A DNA stretch of 6,693 bases from Rhodospirillales bacterium (GCA_021775275.1 JAJFIE010000219.1:1-6693), one strand, 5' to 3'; shown: positions 1 through 5,633, counted from the first letter of the stretch. Translations and numbers: made by a program. The notes: generated by a model not told the origin, from the letters alone.

Positions 1-2
1 CG

Positions 3-686
3 ACCCTGTTGCCGGGCTGGAAGACATTTGCTGCATCCGCCAGAAGAATCCTGCACATCGCCGCCCCCGCCGCCGTGAACCAGATGCTCAATCCGCTGGC
101 GGCGGCGGCGCTGACGGCCATGGTTGCGACGTTCGGCACGGGCGCTGTCGCCGCCTTTGGCGTGGCCACACGCATTGAAGGGCTGGCGCTGGTTATCCTG
201 TACGCCCTTTCCGCCGCCATTGGGCCTGTTGCCGGGCAGAACTGGGGCGCCGGGTTGACGGATCGCGCCCGCGAAGCACTGATTCTGTGTTACCGCTTTT
301 GCGTGATTTTTGGATTTGGCGGCGCCGTGATCTTTTTCGTGGGTGCGCCCTATATCACCCCCTGGTTCGATCCGGACCCGATGATCAGCGGCCTGGCGGA
401 CAGCTATCTGCGCATTGTTGTCTGGTCCTACGCCTTCCACGGGGCGGTGATGATGGCGAGCGCCTTTTTCAATGGCGTTGGCAAACCCGGCCCATCGCTT
501 TCATTGACGGTCTTCCGCATGGCGGTCCTGATGGTCCCGCTAGCCTACGTGGCAAGTCTGCTGTTCGGCATTCAGGGCATCTTCGGCGCCATCGCCCTGG
601 CCAATTTCGGGGCGGGCATCCTGTCGATTATCTGGTCGATCAGAGTCTGCAACCGCGCCCTAAACAGCGCGCCTCTAACCCGTTGA
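3..686 (+). CDS. MATE-family efflux transporter, C-terminal part (5' end outside window)
   Basis: The reading frame is open from the left edge of the window (first full codon at 3) and ends at TGA 684-686, giving about 227 residues. The TTG at 9 is not a credible start, because the frame continues upstream and the protein begins mid-domain. The sequence is strongly hydrophobic, with about six membrane segments. It contains the GQNWGAG segment and later the FFNGVGKPGPS segment, both typical of the second half of MATE (NorM/DinF-like) transporters, whose full length is about 440-480 residues. MATE proteins sit in the inner membrane and export cationic or xenobiotic compounds by Na+ or H+ antiport; the substrate cannot be read from this half. 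The next gene to the right is convergent. No clear terminator follows the stop. Confidence 0.9.
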   Translation, partial: TLLPGWKTFAASARRILHIAAPAAVNQMLNPLAAAALTAMVATFGTGAVAAFGVATRIEGLALVILYALSAAIGPVAGQNWGAGLTDRAREALILCYRFCVIFGFGGAVIFFVGAPYITPWFDPDPMISGLADSYLRIVVWSYAFHGAVMMASAFFNGVGKPGPSLSLTVFRMAVLMVPLAYVASLLFGIQGIFGAIALANFGAGILSIIWSIRVCNRALNSAPLTR

Positions 687-698
687 TTCTATTCAAAA

Positions 699-806
699 TG
701 TAGACATTTGTTCACTTTTGTAGACATCCCTAAACCCTACCCGTTCGGGTACTCTTTGATTCCAAAGACTTAGGGCGGGAATTTTCCATAATAATGTAGA
801 CTTTTG
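699..806. repeat. Three TGTAGAC-type short direct repeats, possible insertion-sequence end remnant
   Basis: Three 12-bp copies lie in the same orientation: TGTAGACATTTG at 699-710, TGTAGACATCCC at 719-730 and TGTAGACTTTTG at 795-806. The first begins only 13 bp after the MATE stop codon. A poorer match (AGTAGACTATTCAC, 1082-1095) lies at the far side of the same gap; both it and the first copy have TTCAC a few bases downstream. Multiple short transposase-binding repeats at an end starting with TGT are known for several insertion-sequence families, so this may be one end of a decayed element. No transposase is visible and I cannot name a family. Seen: the repeats. Inferred: their origin. Confidence 0.4.
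738..751. repeat. Short perfect inverted repeat (TACCCG-TT-CGGGTA)
   Basis: Six-base arms at 738-743 and 746-751 are separated by only TT. As RNA on the plus strand it would lie about 50 bases after the MATE stop and is followed by CTCTTTGATT, which is not a convincing U-run. A weak terminator for the MATE transcript is possible. It lies between the second and third TGTAGAC repeats, so it may equally belong to that element. Confidence 0.3.
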
Positions 807-937
807 ATTTGAGTAGCCGGTTCCAACTCAAAGCGCCCGGATTCGATTGTGGAATTGGCCGGATCGATCAAGACGCGTCCCTGCATCAGCGCTGGGCGCG
901 GATAGATATATTCACAATGGAAAAGAACTTTGTTCAT
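770..937 (-). CDS. Doubtful 55-residue ORF in the repeat-bearing gap
   Basis: On the minus strand an ATG at 937 opens a frame that ends with TAA at 772-770. The product begins MNKVLFHCEYIYPRP and ends KSLHYYGKFPP. The central part, about residues 13-42 (PRPALMQGRVLIDPAN, then ESGRFELEP), looks like ordinary protein sequence. The last 13 codons run through the third TGTAGAC repeat. No Shine-Dalgarno sequence precedes the ATG; the upstream DNA is the AT-rich patch. I do not recognise the protein. It could be the tail of a decayed gene that belonged to a mobile element, or a chance frame, since the plus strand is also open here. Confidence 0.2.
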   Translation of the reverse strand: MNKVLFHCEYIYPRPALMQGRVLIDPANSTIESGRFELEPATQIKSLHYYGKFPP

Positions 938-1096
938 AAAAAAGGAATTAATACATATTTTGATTCAAAAATCAAGCAAAATATAGTGCTCCGCCCAGTA
1001 ACAGGACGGCAAGCAAACCTCATTTTGGGATAGTAAAAGGACTGTTTGTGGCTCGAAGTGGATGCCTTCTAAAACCTTAAAGTAGACTATTCACCT

Positions 1097-1720
1097 TCAA
1101 GCGGAGCGTGTGGACTTTCCGTTTGATATATACTCAATGACTGTGTCAATTGCCCGCTCGACGTATTCCTCTTTTTGACCTACAGGAGCAACGTAGTACA
1201 GTGCGGCCTCCGCATCCTCTCGCGTTCCTGCGCGCAGCAGTATCCAGGCTGCCAGGTATTGCGAAGCAAGGCATCCACCAGCTGTCGCAATATTGCCATC
1301 GGCAAAGAAAGGTTGATCAAGGACCCGCACCCCAGCCTCAATCACCCATGGTTTCGTCGTAAGATCAGTACAGGCGGGAAGGTTGCCGAGCAATCCCAGC
1401 TTCGAGAGCAGTAGAGTACCTGAACATTGGGCGCCGATCAGCTGGTGCGCCGGATTAATCTGAAGGCGGTCGAGCAGATCCGGGGTTTGCGCAATCTCGC
1501 GCGTCTTGAGGCCACTGCCTATAAGGACAGCATCGGCAGAAGACGCGAACTCCAAAGGCCGCTCGGCATGGATGGTAACGCCATTCATGGAGGTAACGAC
1601 CTCCGACGGACAAGTGATGAATGCCTTCCAGCCCTTGGGTTTCATTTGATTCAATATGCCGGACGCAATGAACGAGTCCAATTCGTTAAACCCATCGAAC
1701 GTGAGTATCGCAATCTGCAT
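1097..1720 (-). CDS. DJ-1/PfpI-family protein, isonitrile-hydratase-like
   Basis: The product has 207 residues. It starts MQIAILTFDGFNELD and has the class I glutamine-amidotransferase-like fold signature of the DJ-1/PfpI superfamily: an opening beta strand, the nucleophile elbow GAQCSG with Cys99, and FADGNIATAGG followed by an amphipathic helix near residues 165-190. Asp15 in the ELD motif and Cys99 match, in spacing and context, the active-site Asp and Cys that I recall for Pseudomonas isonitrile hydratase (InhA). That points to the InhA-like branch rather than to protease or deglycase types, but the true substrate is unknown. I chose the ATG at 1720 over an in-frame ATG at 1789. The protein fold begins there, AAAGG lies 7 bases upstream, and the region from 1721 carries a promoter-like sequence. 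It is transcribed toward the MATE gene and lies downstream of the copper oxidase on the same strand, probably with its own promoter. Confidence 0.85.
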   Translation of the reverse strand: MQIAILTFDGFNELDSFIASGILNQMKPKGWKAFITCPSEVVTSMNGVTIHAERPLEFASSADAVLIGSGLKTREIAQTPDLLDRLQINPAHQLIGAQCSGTLLLSKLGLLGNLPACTDLTTKPWVIEAGVRVLDQPFFADGNIATAGGCLASQYLAAWILLRAGTREDAEAALYYVAPVGQKEEYVERAIDTVIEYISNGKSTRSA

Positions 1721-1760
1721 TGTGAGGCCTTTGCCTGCTGCGGGTTTCATTGGTGGCAGA

Positions 1761-1789
1761 ACAATATTTGTGCCTTGATGTCGGGACAA
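1761..1789 (-). promoter_or_regulatory. Candidate sigma-70-type promoter of the PfpI-like gene
   Basis: On the minus strand TTGTCC (1789-1784) and TATTGT (1766-1761) are separated by 17 bases, each matching the -35 and -10 consensus at 4 of 6 positions. Transcription would begin near 1754, about 35 bases before the ATG at 1720. The spacing and position are good and the match is moderate. The -10 box lies inside one arm of an inverted repeat. Confidence 0.4.
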
Positions 1790-1800
1790 TGTAAATATTG
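1762..1800. promoter_or_regulatory. Inverted repeat CAATATTT-N23-AAATATTG over the PfpI-like promoter
   Basis: Perfect 8-bp arms lie at 1762-1769 and 1793-1800, with centres 31 bp apart, about three helical turns. One arm covers the candidate -10 box and the other lies just upstream of the -35 box. This arrangement would suit a repressor that binds both half-sites. No regulator gene is visible nearby, so the binding protein is unknown. The arms are AT-rich in a GC-rich region, which makes chance less likely but not excluded. Confidence 0.45.
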
Positions 1801-1809
1801 CACCGGCGC

Positions 1810-1826
1810 AACTTTTGCGAAAAGTT
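1810..1826. promoter_or_regulatory. Perfect 17-bp palindrome AACTTTT-GCG-AAAAGTT, operator-like
   Basis: Seven-base arms at 1810-1816 and 1820-1826 are separated by three bases. The centre is about 64 bp upstream of the inferred start of the PfpI-like transcript, a typical position for an activator site. The site is also compact enough for a TetR- or GntR-type dimer. As RNA the U/A arms would make only a weak hairpin, so a DNA-binding site is the better reading. Confidence 0.4.
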
Positions 1827-1976
1827 CATGGCCTGCTCTTGGTTATGGGCTGAACAATTCAAAACCCAACAGGCCTGTCCACTCCCACGCCGAAAACAGA
1901 CTTCGGAGATGCCCGTTAAAGAAAAGAAACGCGTTAGCCGGACCCACCATGGTCGACACTGTCGTGCGTGTGGTGA

Positions 1977-1993
1977 GCCCGGCCAACCCGGGC
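1977..1993 (-). terminator. GC hairpin downstream of the multicopper oxidase, weak terminator candidate
   Basis: GCCCGG (1977-1982) and CCGGGC (1988-1993) form a perfect 6-bp stem with a 5-base loop, starting 16 bases past the oxidase stop codon on the minus strand. No U-run follows (the RNA continues UCACCACACG), so it does not meet the usual intrinsic-terminator pattern. A pyrimidine-rich run is seen about 45 bases further on (minus strand of 1919-1930). It may protect the 3' end or act with Rho. Confidence 0.3.
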
Positions 1994-2009
1994 ACATCTT
2001 CGTAACCGC

Positions 2010-3755
2010 TTAACCCGACTCCGGGCCGCCTTCAACCACCACCCGGCGGAACATGCCGGCGTCCGCGTGATAGGCCAGATGACAGTGGAACGCCCACTGG
2101 CCGGACGCATCCACTTCGGTCTCCATATACACCGTCGTGTTGGGTGCGATATTGATCGTATGTTTCGCCGGGTTCATTTCCCCGGCGCCCGTATCCAGAA
2201 TGGACCACATACCGTGCAGGTGCATGGGATGCGCCATCATGGTTTCGTTGACGAATTTGAACCGGACACGCTCGCCATAAACCAGGGGAATGATTTCATC
2301 TTCCTCATAGGTCTTGCCATTGATGGACCAGACATACGTGGCCATGTCGCCGGTCAGGCGCAACTCTATTTCCCGCGTGGCATCGCGGTCCTCATAAAGC
2401 GGACGGACCGCCCTCAGGTCCGCATAGGACAGGAATTTGCCGCCATTTGCCGCAACCGGCGTAAGGCCACTGCCGGGAGCATAAAACGGGTCCCCTGATA
2501 TATTCGAACCCGACATATTCATATCCGGCATTTGGGACTGGGACATTTCTTCCGTGGTGGTGGCGCCCATCTGCATGTCCCCCATCGGCATATCCCCCAT
2601 CGGCATATCCATGGGCATATCGCCCATCGGCATATCCATGGGCATATCGGATTGCCCCATGCCCTGCATATCACCGCCCATCATGTCCATCATGCCGCCA
2701 TTCATCATACCCATGTCAGCTTGGGTCAGGACCGGAGGCTTCCTGAGCGCCGGAACCTGAGCGGTCATTCCCCCGCGTGGCGCAAGCGTCCCGCGGCCAT
2801 AGGCCGAGCGGGCCATTGATTCGGCAAAGATGGTGTAGGCCGTATCCGCCGGCGGCGTAACGATGACATCATAGGTTTCCGCCACTGACATGCGGAACTC
2901 ATCGACCTCTACCGGCGCAACGGCGTTTCCATCGGCGGCGACCACGGTCATCTTCAATCCCGGAATCCGGACGTCGAAGTACGCCATGGCTGACGAATTG
3001 ATAAAACGCAGACGGACACGCTCACCGGGGTTGAAAATACCCGTCCAGTTCTGCCCCGCGCTTTTGCCGTTGATCAGGGGGGTGTAGCCCTCGACATCCT
3101 CAATATCCGACATCATGTCCATATCCATGTCGCCCGAGGCCATGTTGTCAGCCGCCATGGAGTTGTCAGACATTGCACTGTCACCGTTCATCTGCATTTG
3201 GCCCATATCCCCTTCGGGCGTCTTCAGGTTTTCCATGATAATCGCGCCGACTTGCGGGTGCGCGTCGGTCAACTGAACAATATATTCACGGTCATACTGG
3301 ATGGGATCGGGTTCTTTCGGCTCGATGATGATCGACCCATAGGCGCCGTCGGGTTCCTGAAAGCCGGAGTGGCTATGGAACCAGTAAGTACCCGACTGGA
3401 CCACCGGAAATGCGTAGCTAAAGGTCTCGCCCGGCGCGATGCCATCGTAGCTGATGTCGGGAACACCATCCATCTGATAGGGCAGGATGAGGCCGTGCCA
3501 GTGAACGGACGTGGCCTCGTCCAGATTGTTGGTGACGTTGATGGTGACGTTTTCGCCTTCCCTGAAGCGAAGAACAGGGCCGGGGGACGATTTGTTGTAT
3601 CCGATCCCTTCCCGTTTAAACACACCGGTATCGATGGTGATCCGGTCAACCGTTATATCATAGGTTCCGGCGTTGGCATTGTTCGCTGACAGCAATGCCG
3701 TGAACCCCACGGCGAGTGCGCCGAGCCATCCTGATCGTTTTAATATTTTCCGCAT
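2010..3755 (-). CDS. copA: CopA-type periplasmic multicopper oxidase (copper resistance)
   Basis: The protein has 581 residues. The N-terminus MRKILKRSGW plus a hydrophobic run ending near ANA (residue 29) is a Sec-like signal peptide; the twin-arginine motif usual in CopA is absent. Cupredoxin domain 1 contains HWHG (His85, His87) and YWFHSHSG (His127, His129). The last domain contains HPMHLHG (His509, His512, His514) and HCHLAYHADAGM (His557, Cys558, His559, His563, Met568). All type 1, 2 and 3 copper ligands are therefore present. The text between them, for example MDGVPDISYDG and SGFQEPDGAYG, is that of the CopA branch. Met/Asp-rich stretches lie at about 173-214 and 348-414 and probably bind Cu(I). 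The expected role is Cu(I) oxidation and copper tolerance in the periplasm. GAGG-like TGAGGA lies about 9 bases before the ATG. It follows the small exported-protein gene after 123 bp and is probably co-transcribed. This copA is not the P-type ATPase of the same name. Confidence 0.93.
   Translation of the reverse strand: MRKILKRSGWLGALAVGFTALLSANNANAGTYDITVDRITIDTGVFKREGIGYNKSSPGPVLRFREGENVTINVTNNLDEATSVHWHGLILPYQMDGVPDISYDGIAPGETFSYAFPVVQSGTYWFHSHSGFQEPDGAYGSIIIEPKEPDPIQYDREYIVQLTDAHPQVGAIIMENLKTPEGDMGQMQMNGDSAMSDNSMAADNMASGDMDMDMMSDIEDVEGYTPLINGKSAGQNWTGIFNPGERVRLRFINSSAMAYFDVRIPGLKMTVVAADGNAVAPVEVDEFRMSVAETYDVIVTPPADTAYTIFAESMARSAYGRGTLAPRGGMTAQVPALRKPPVLTQADMGMMNGGMMDMMGGDMQGMGQSDMPMDMPMGDMPMDMPMGDMPMGDMQMGATTTEEMSQSQMPDMNMSGSNISGDPFYAPGSGLTPVAANGGKFLSYADLRAVRPLYEDRDATREIELRLTGDMATYVWSINGKTYEEDEIIPLVYGERVRFKFVNETMMAHPMHLHGMWSILDTGAGEMNPAKHTINIAPNTTVYMETEVDASGQWAFHCHLAYHADAGMFRRVVVEGGPESG
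2581..2649 (-). repeat. In-frame tandem repeat coding the Met-rich insert of the oxidase
   Basis: A perfect 27-bp unit occurs twice without a gap (2596-2622 and 2623-2649). A further copy of its first 15 bases lies at 2581-2595. Read on the minus strand, the unit codes for DMPMDMPMG, at residues 370-378 and 379-387, followed by DMPMG. Unit lengths are multiples of three, so gain or loss of copies would only change the number of methionines. Slippage or unequal crossover is the likely origin. Confidence 0.9.
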
Positions 3756-3786
3756 GGTTATTTTTCCTCAGAACCTGGACCGGTTG

Positions 3787-3798
3787 CGGCGTGCGCCG
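3787..3798. repeat. Small inverted repeat CGGCG-TG-CGCCG upstream of the oxidase gene
   Basis: Five-base arms with a two-base centre lie 32-43 bp before the oxidase start codon, in the gap after the small exported-protein gene. On the minus-strand transcript it would form a small GC hairpin ahead of the ribosome site. A role in setting oxidase expression is possible but not shown. Confidence 0.25.
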
Positions 3799-3878
3799 AC
3801 CGGATGCCAGGAATAGTCCGTAAAATTTGTGAAGTGTGCAGGCGCCAACAGTCCGCCCTGTTTCGGGCGGTATGGCGG

Positions 3879-4247
3879 TCAGGCGAACAGGCGCGGTGGG
3901 CGCTGGCCCGGCGGAAAGGCATGTGAGCCCGGCATAGAGAAATTACCGGGAAGAGTTACTGTCGCAACAGGCACAACACGTTCCACTACCGTCCACAGTG
4001 TCGATAAATCGATGGACGCCGCACACCCCGGCGCGATGCTGCATGCCCCCGCCCCGGCAGCCATACCATTCATGGGGCACGAGACCGGCATGTCCTGGAC
4101 CGTCATGGCCTGAATTGCCGTGGTTTGAATCGTCATGGATTGGCCCGGGGGCTGTTGACCCATTCCGGGGCCGGAGAACACCTGGGGAAGCAGCAAAGCG
4201 AAAACAACGAGAATCGCGTAGTACCGATTGATTTTATGCCACGTCAT
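3879..4247 (-). CDS. Small exported Met/Cys-containing protein upstream of the copper oxidase
   Basis: The product has 122 residues. Residues 9-25 (YYAILVVFALLLPQVFS) form a signal peptide or membrane anchor. The rest is predicted outside the cytoplasm. It has many methionines at 38-62 (SMTIQ, AMTVQDM, CPMNGM) and cysteines at 57, 69 and 75, set as C-X11-C-X5-C. The C-terminus GQRPPRLFA recalls the small DUF2946-type proteins often found beside copper and metal genes, but I am not certain of the family. It is the first gene of the copper unit, directly after a CueR-like promoter, so a role in copper binding or delivery is a reasonable inference. No Shine-Dalgarno sequence is seen before the ATG; see the promoter entry for a possible leaderless start. 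The frame is also open in part on the other strand (3829-4113), but that frame has no signal sequence or motif. Confidence 0.65.
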   Translation of the reverse strand: MTWHKINRYYAILVVFALLLPQVFSGPGMGQQPPGQSMTIQTTAIQAMTVQDMPVSCPMNGMAAGAGACSIAPGCAASIDLSTLWTVVERVVPVATVTLPGNFSMPGSHAFPPGQRPPRLFA

Positions 4248-4253
4248 GGTTGC

Positions 4254-4284
4254 TGAATAAAGGGTGCAGTAGCTGTAAGGTCAA
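4254..4284 (-). promoter_or_regulatory. Candidate MerR/CueR-type copper-responsive promoter
   Basis: On the minus strand the -35 box TTGACC (4284-4279) is followed by a 19-base spacer (4278-4260) and the -10 box TATTCA (4259-4254). A 19-base spacer with dyad symmetry is the hallmark of promoters remodelled by MerR-family activators. The left half ACCTTACAG begins in the -35 box. The inner dyad CAG-CTA-CTG is centred at spacer position 8, the same place as I recall for the E. coli copA site bound by CueR. The right half reads CTGCACCCT instead of the expected CTGTAAGGT, so the outer symmetry is degraded. Transcription would start near 4247. The regulator gene is not in the window. Confidence 0.5.
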
Positions 4285-4435
4285 GCATCAAAATCCCGCA
4301 CATAAACCTCCGGAACAGTGTTTCACCCCGTTAAATCGCGGGTAATGACGGAATCCGATGGTTTGAAGCCCGGGCAAATGCGATATTTCGTACCCGGACT
4401 GAAAAAAAATTCTGCTGCCCCTGGAAAAAAGCACC

Positions 4436-4846
4436 ATGAGCGATAATCGCAACGACCCCGAAAATACCTCGGCAAGTGATCGTTTTTCCGAGGAAAAACA
4501 AGACCTTGATGACATCGATGCGCGCCTTCGCAAAGCCCGTGAAAGCCGCGATAAACCATCCAAGCTTTCCATGCGCATTAAAGCGCCCCCCGGGAACGCA
4601 CTGGGGCTTGCCTTCCGGGTATCTGTCGAGTTAGTTTCCGCGCTGGCTGTAGGGCTCGCTATCGGCTGGCTACTTGACCAGTGGCTTGATACGCGCCCGT
4701 GGCTTATGCTGGTGTTTCTCCTGCTCGGGGGTGCTGCCGGTATATTGAATGTTTACCGGATGGCCAAAGGCATGGGGTACGCCGATGGCTACGGGGAAAA
4801 ACCGCCGGAACACGGCGCAGGACAAGATGCCGAAAACGGCGATTGA
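4436..4846 (+). CDS. atpI: F0F1 ATP synthase assembly protein I (AtpI)
   Basis: The product has 136 residues. A hydrophilic, charged N-terminus (1-50, with an acidic then basic helix at about 18-40) is followed by two membrane helices at about 57-80 and 88-107, and then a short polar tail. This is the AtpI/AtpR layout of alphaproteobacteria, where the gene precedes atpB. AtpI is known to help assemble the c-ring and has been linked to Mg2+ uptake. The ATG at 4436 has only a poor ribosome site (GGA about 12 bases upstream). The TGA stop lies 15 bases before the GTG of atpB. It is the first gene of the F0 operon and is divergent from the copper unit, with 188 bp between the two start codons. 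I could not find a convincing sigma-70 promoter for it in that gap. Confidence 0.88.
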   Translation: MSDNRNDPENTSASDRFSEEKQDLDDIDARLRKARESRDKPSKLSMRIKAPPGNALGLAFRVSVELVSALAVGLAIGWLLDQWLDTRPWLMLVFLLLGGAAGILNVYRMAKGMGYADGYGEKPPEHGAGQDAENGD

Positions 4847-4861
4847 AGGGGTTTAGCTTAA

Positions 4862-5596
4862 GTGGCCGCAGAGAAACACAGCCCACTCGCACAGTTCGAG
4901 ATCAAGCAGTTGATTCCAATGGAATTCGGCAGCGTCGATGCCTCGTTCACCAACTCATCATTGATGATGGTGCTTACCGTCATTGGCGTTTCGGCTTTTC
5001 TGGTTCTTGGCATGCGCAAGCACGCCCATGTGCCCGGTCGCTGGCAGTCCATGGTCGAACTCAGCTACATCTTCATCGCCAATCTGGTGAAGGACACGGT
5101 AGGCAGCGAAGGCCGCGCCTATTTCCCGTTTATCTTCACCATATTCATGTTCGTGCTGTTCGGCAATCTGTTCGGCATGGTTCCCTACAGCTTTACCTTT
5201 ACCAGCCACATCGTGGTGACCTTCGCCCTGGCGCTTTTCGTCTTTATCGGTGTCACACTGATCGCGCTGGCCAAGCACAAGATGCATTTCTTCACCTTCT
5301 TCATGCCGCCGGGCGTGCCGCTGTTGATGGCGCCCCTGCTGGTCCCCATTGAAATCATTTCGTACCTGTCGCGCCCCATCAGCCTCAGCGTCCGTCTGTT
5401 CGCCAATATGCTGGCCGGACACACGCTGCTGAAAGTGTTCGCCGGTTTCGTTATTTCGCTCGGGATGGCCGGGGTATTCCCCCTGGCCTTCGTCGTGGCG
5501 CTCACCGGTCTGGAATTCGTCATCGCGTTCCTGCAAGCGTTCGTGTTCGCGATCCTGACCTGTCTCTATCTCAACGACGCCCTGCACCTGCACTAA
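4862..5596 (+). CDS. atpB: ATP synthase F0 subunit a
   Basis: The product has 244 residues, the normal length for an alphaproteobacterial subunit a. It forms the two half-channels for protons next to the rotating c-ring in the inner membrane. The conserved block ISLSVRLFANMLAGH holds Arg178, the counterpart of the essential E. coli Arg210. Glu164 in PIEIISYLSRP and Gln225 in FLQAFVFAIL are other conserved polar positions. About five or six membrane helices follow a short polar N-terminus. I take the GTG at 4862 as the start: AAGGGG lies 10 bases upstream and the length fits. An internal ATG at residue 20 would remove normal N-terminal sequence. The stop codon lies inside the loop of a small hairpin. 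Confidence 0.97.
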   Translation: MAAEKHSPLAQFEIKQLIPMEFGSVDASFTNSSLMMVLTVIGVSAFLVLGMRKHAHVPGRWQSMVELSYIFIANLVKDTVGSEGRAYFPFIFTIFMFVLFGNLFGMVPYSFTFTSHIVVTFALALFVFIGVTLIALAKHKMHFFTFFMPPGVPLLMAPLLVPIEIISYLSRPISLSVRLFANMLAGHTLLKVFAGFVISLGMAGVFPLAFVVALTGLEFVIAFLQAFVFAILTCLYLNDALHLH

Positions 5597-5608
5597 AAGA
5601 ACAGGTGC
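5584..5608 (+). repeat. Hairpin spanning the atpB stop codon
   Basis: GCACCTG (5584-5590) and CAGGTGC (5602-5608) form a perfect 7-bp stem with an 11-base loop that contains the TAA stop (5594-5596). No U-run follows. It marks the 5' border of the atpE segment and could be an RNA-processing or stability element rather than a terminator. Confidence 0.45.
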
Positions 5609-5633
5609 CGGATCCGTTATACAAGAACAACCC

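Larger units (their letters stand above)
687..1096. other. 410-bp intergenic gap with AT-rich patch, no convincing gene
   Basis: This stretch separates the MATE gene from the convergent PfpI-like gene. Its left third holds the TGTAGAC repeats. Positions 811-900 have ordinary composition for the window and are open in more than one frame on both strands. Positions 901-980 are sharply AT-rich: 18 G or C in 80 bases by hand count, unlike anything else here. Two small frames cross it. One on the plus strand (809-1033, TTG start, 74 codons) lacks a ribosome site. One on the minus strand (770-937) is listed separately. The composition break and repeats suggest inserted and decayed DNA. Confidence 0.6.

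Noticed and set aside
809..1033. 74-codon plus-strand frame in the 410-bp gap
   Set aside because: It has a TTG start without a ribosome site, its composition changes abruptly in the middle, and the opposite strand is equally open.
1686..1997. 103-codon minus-strand frame between the oxidase and the PfpI-like gene
   Set aside because: The product is rich in Cys, Arg and Trp with no fold signal, and it runs through the promoter and both inverted repeats into the PfpI-like gene in another frame.
1427..2005. 192-codon open frame on the plus strand opposite the PfpI-like gene
   Set aside because: It overlaps a well-supported gene and its promoter region, has no motif or membrane pattern, and no ribosome site.
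2581..2649. Possible CRISPR-like array
   Set aside because: The units are contiguous without spacers and are in frame within a coding region.
2067..3689. Several long plus-strand frames opposite the multicopper oxidase
   Set aside because: They are antisense shadows. The His/Ile-rich products at 2532-2819 simply mirror the Met/Asp repeat codons.
4363..4389. atpI promoter with TTGAAG and TATTTC
   Set aside because: The spacer is only 15 bases and the -10 match is poor, so I do not list it as a feature.
4369..4397. CCGGG...CCCGG inverted repeat with an A-run near the atpI start
   Set aside because: The stem is short with an 18-base loop, and the A-run is on the wrong side for a terminator in either direction that would make sense here.
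4958..5593. 211-codon minus-strand frame opposite atpB
   Set aside because: It has a low-complexity Glu/Gln/His-rich product with no motif, opposite a gene with clear subunit a signatures.
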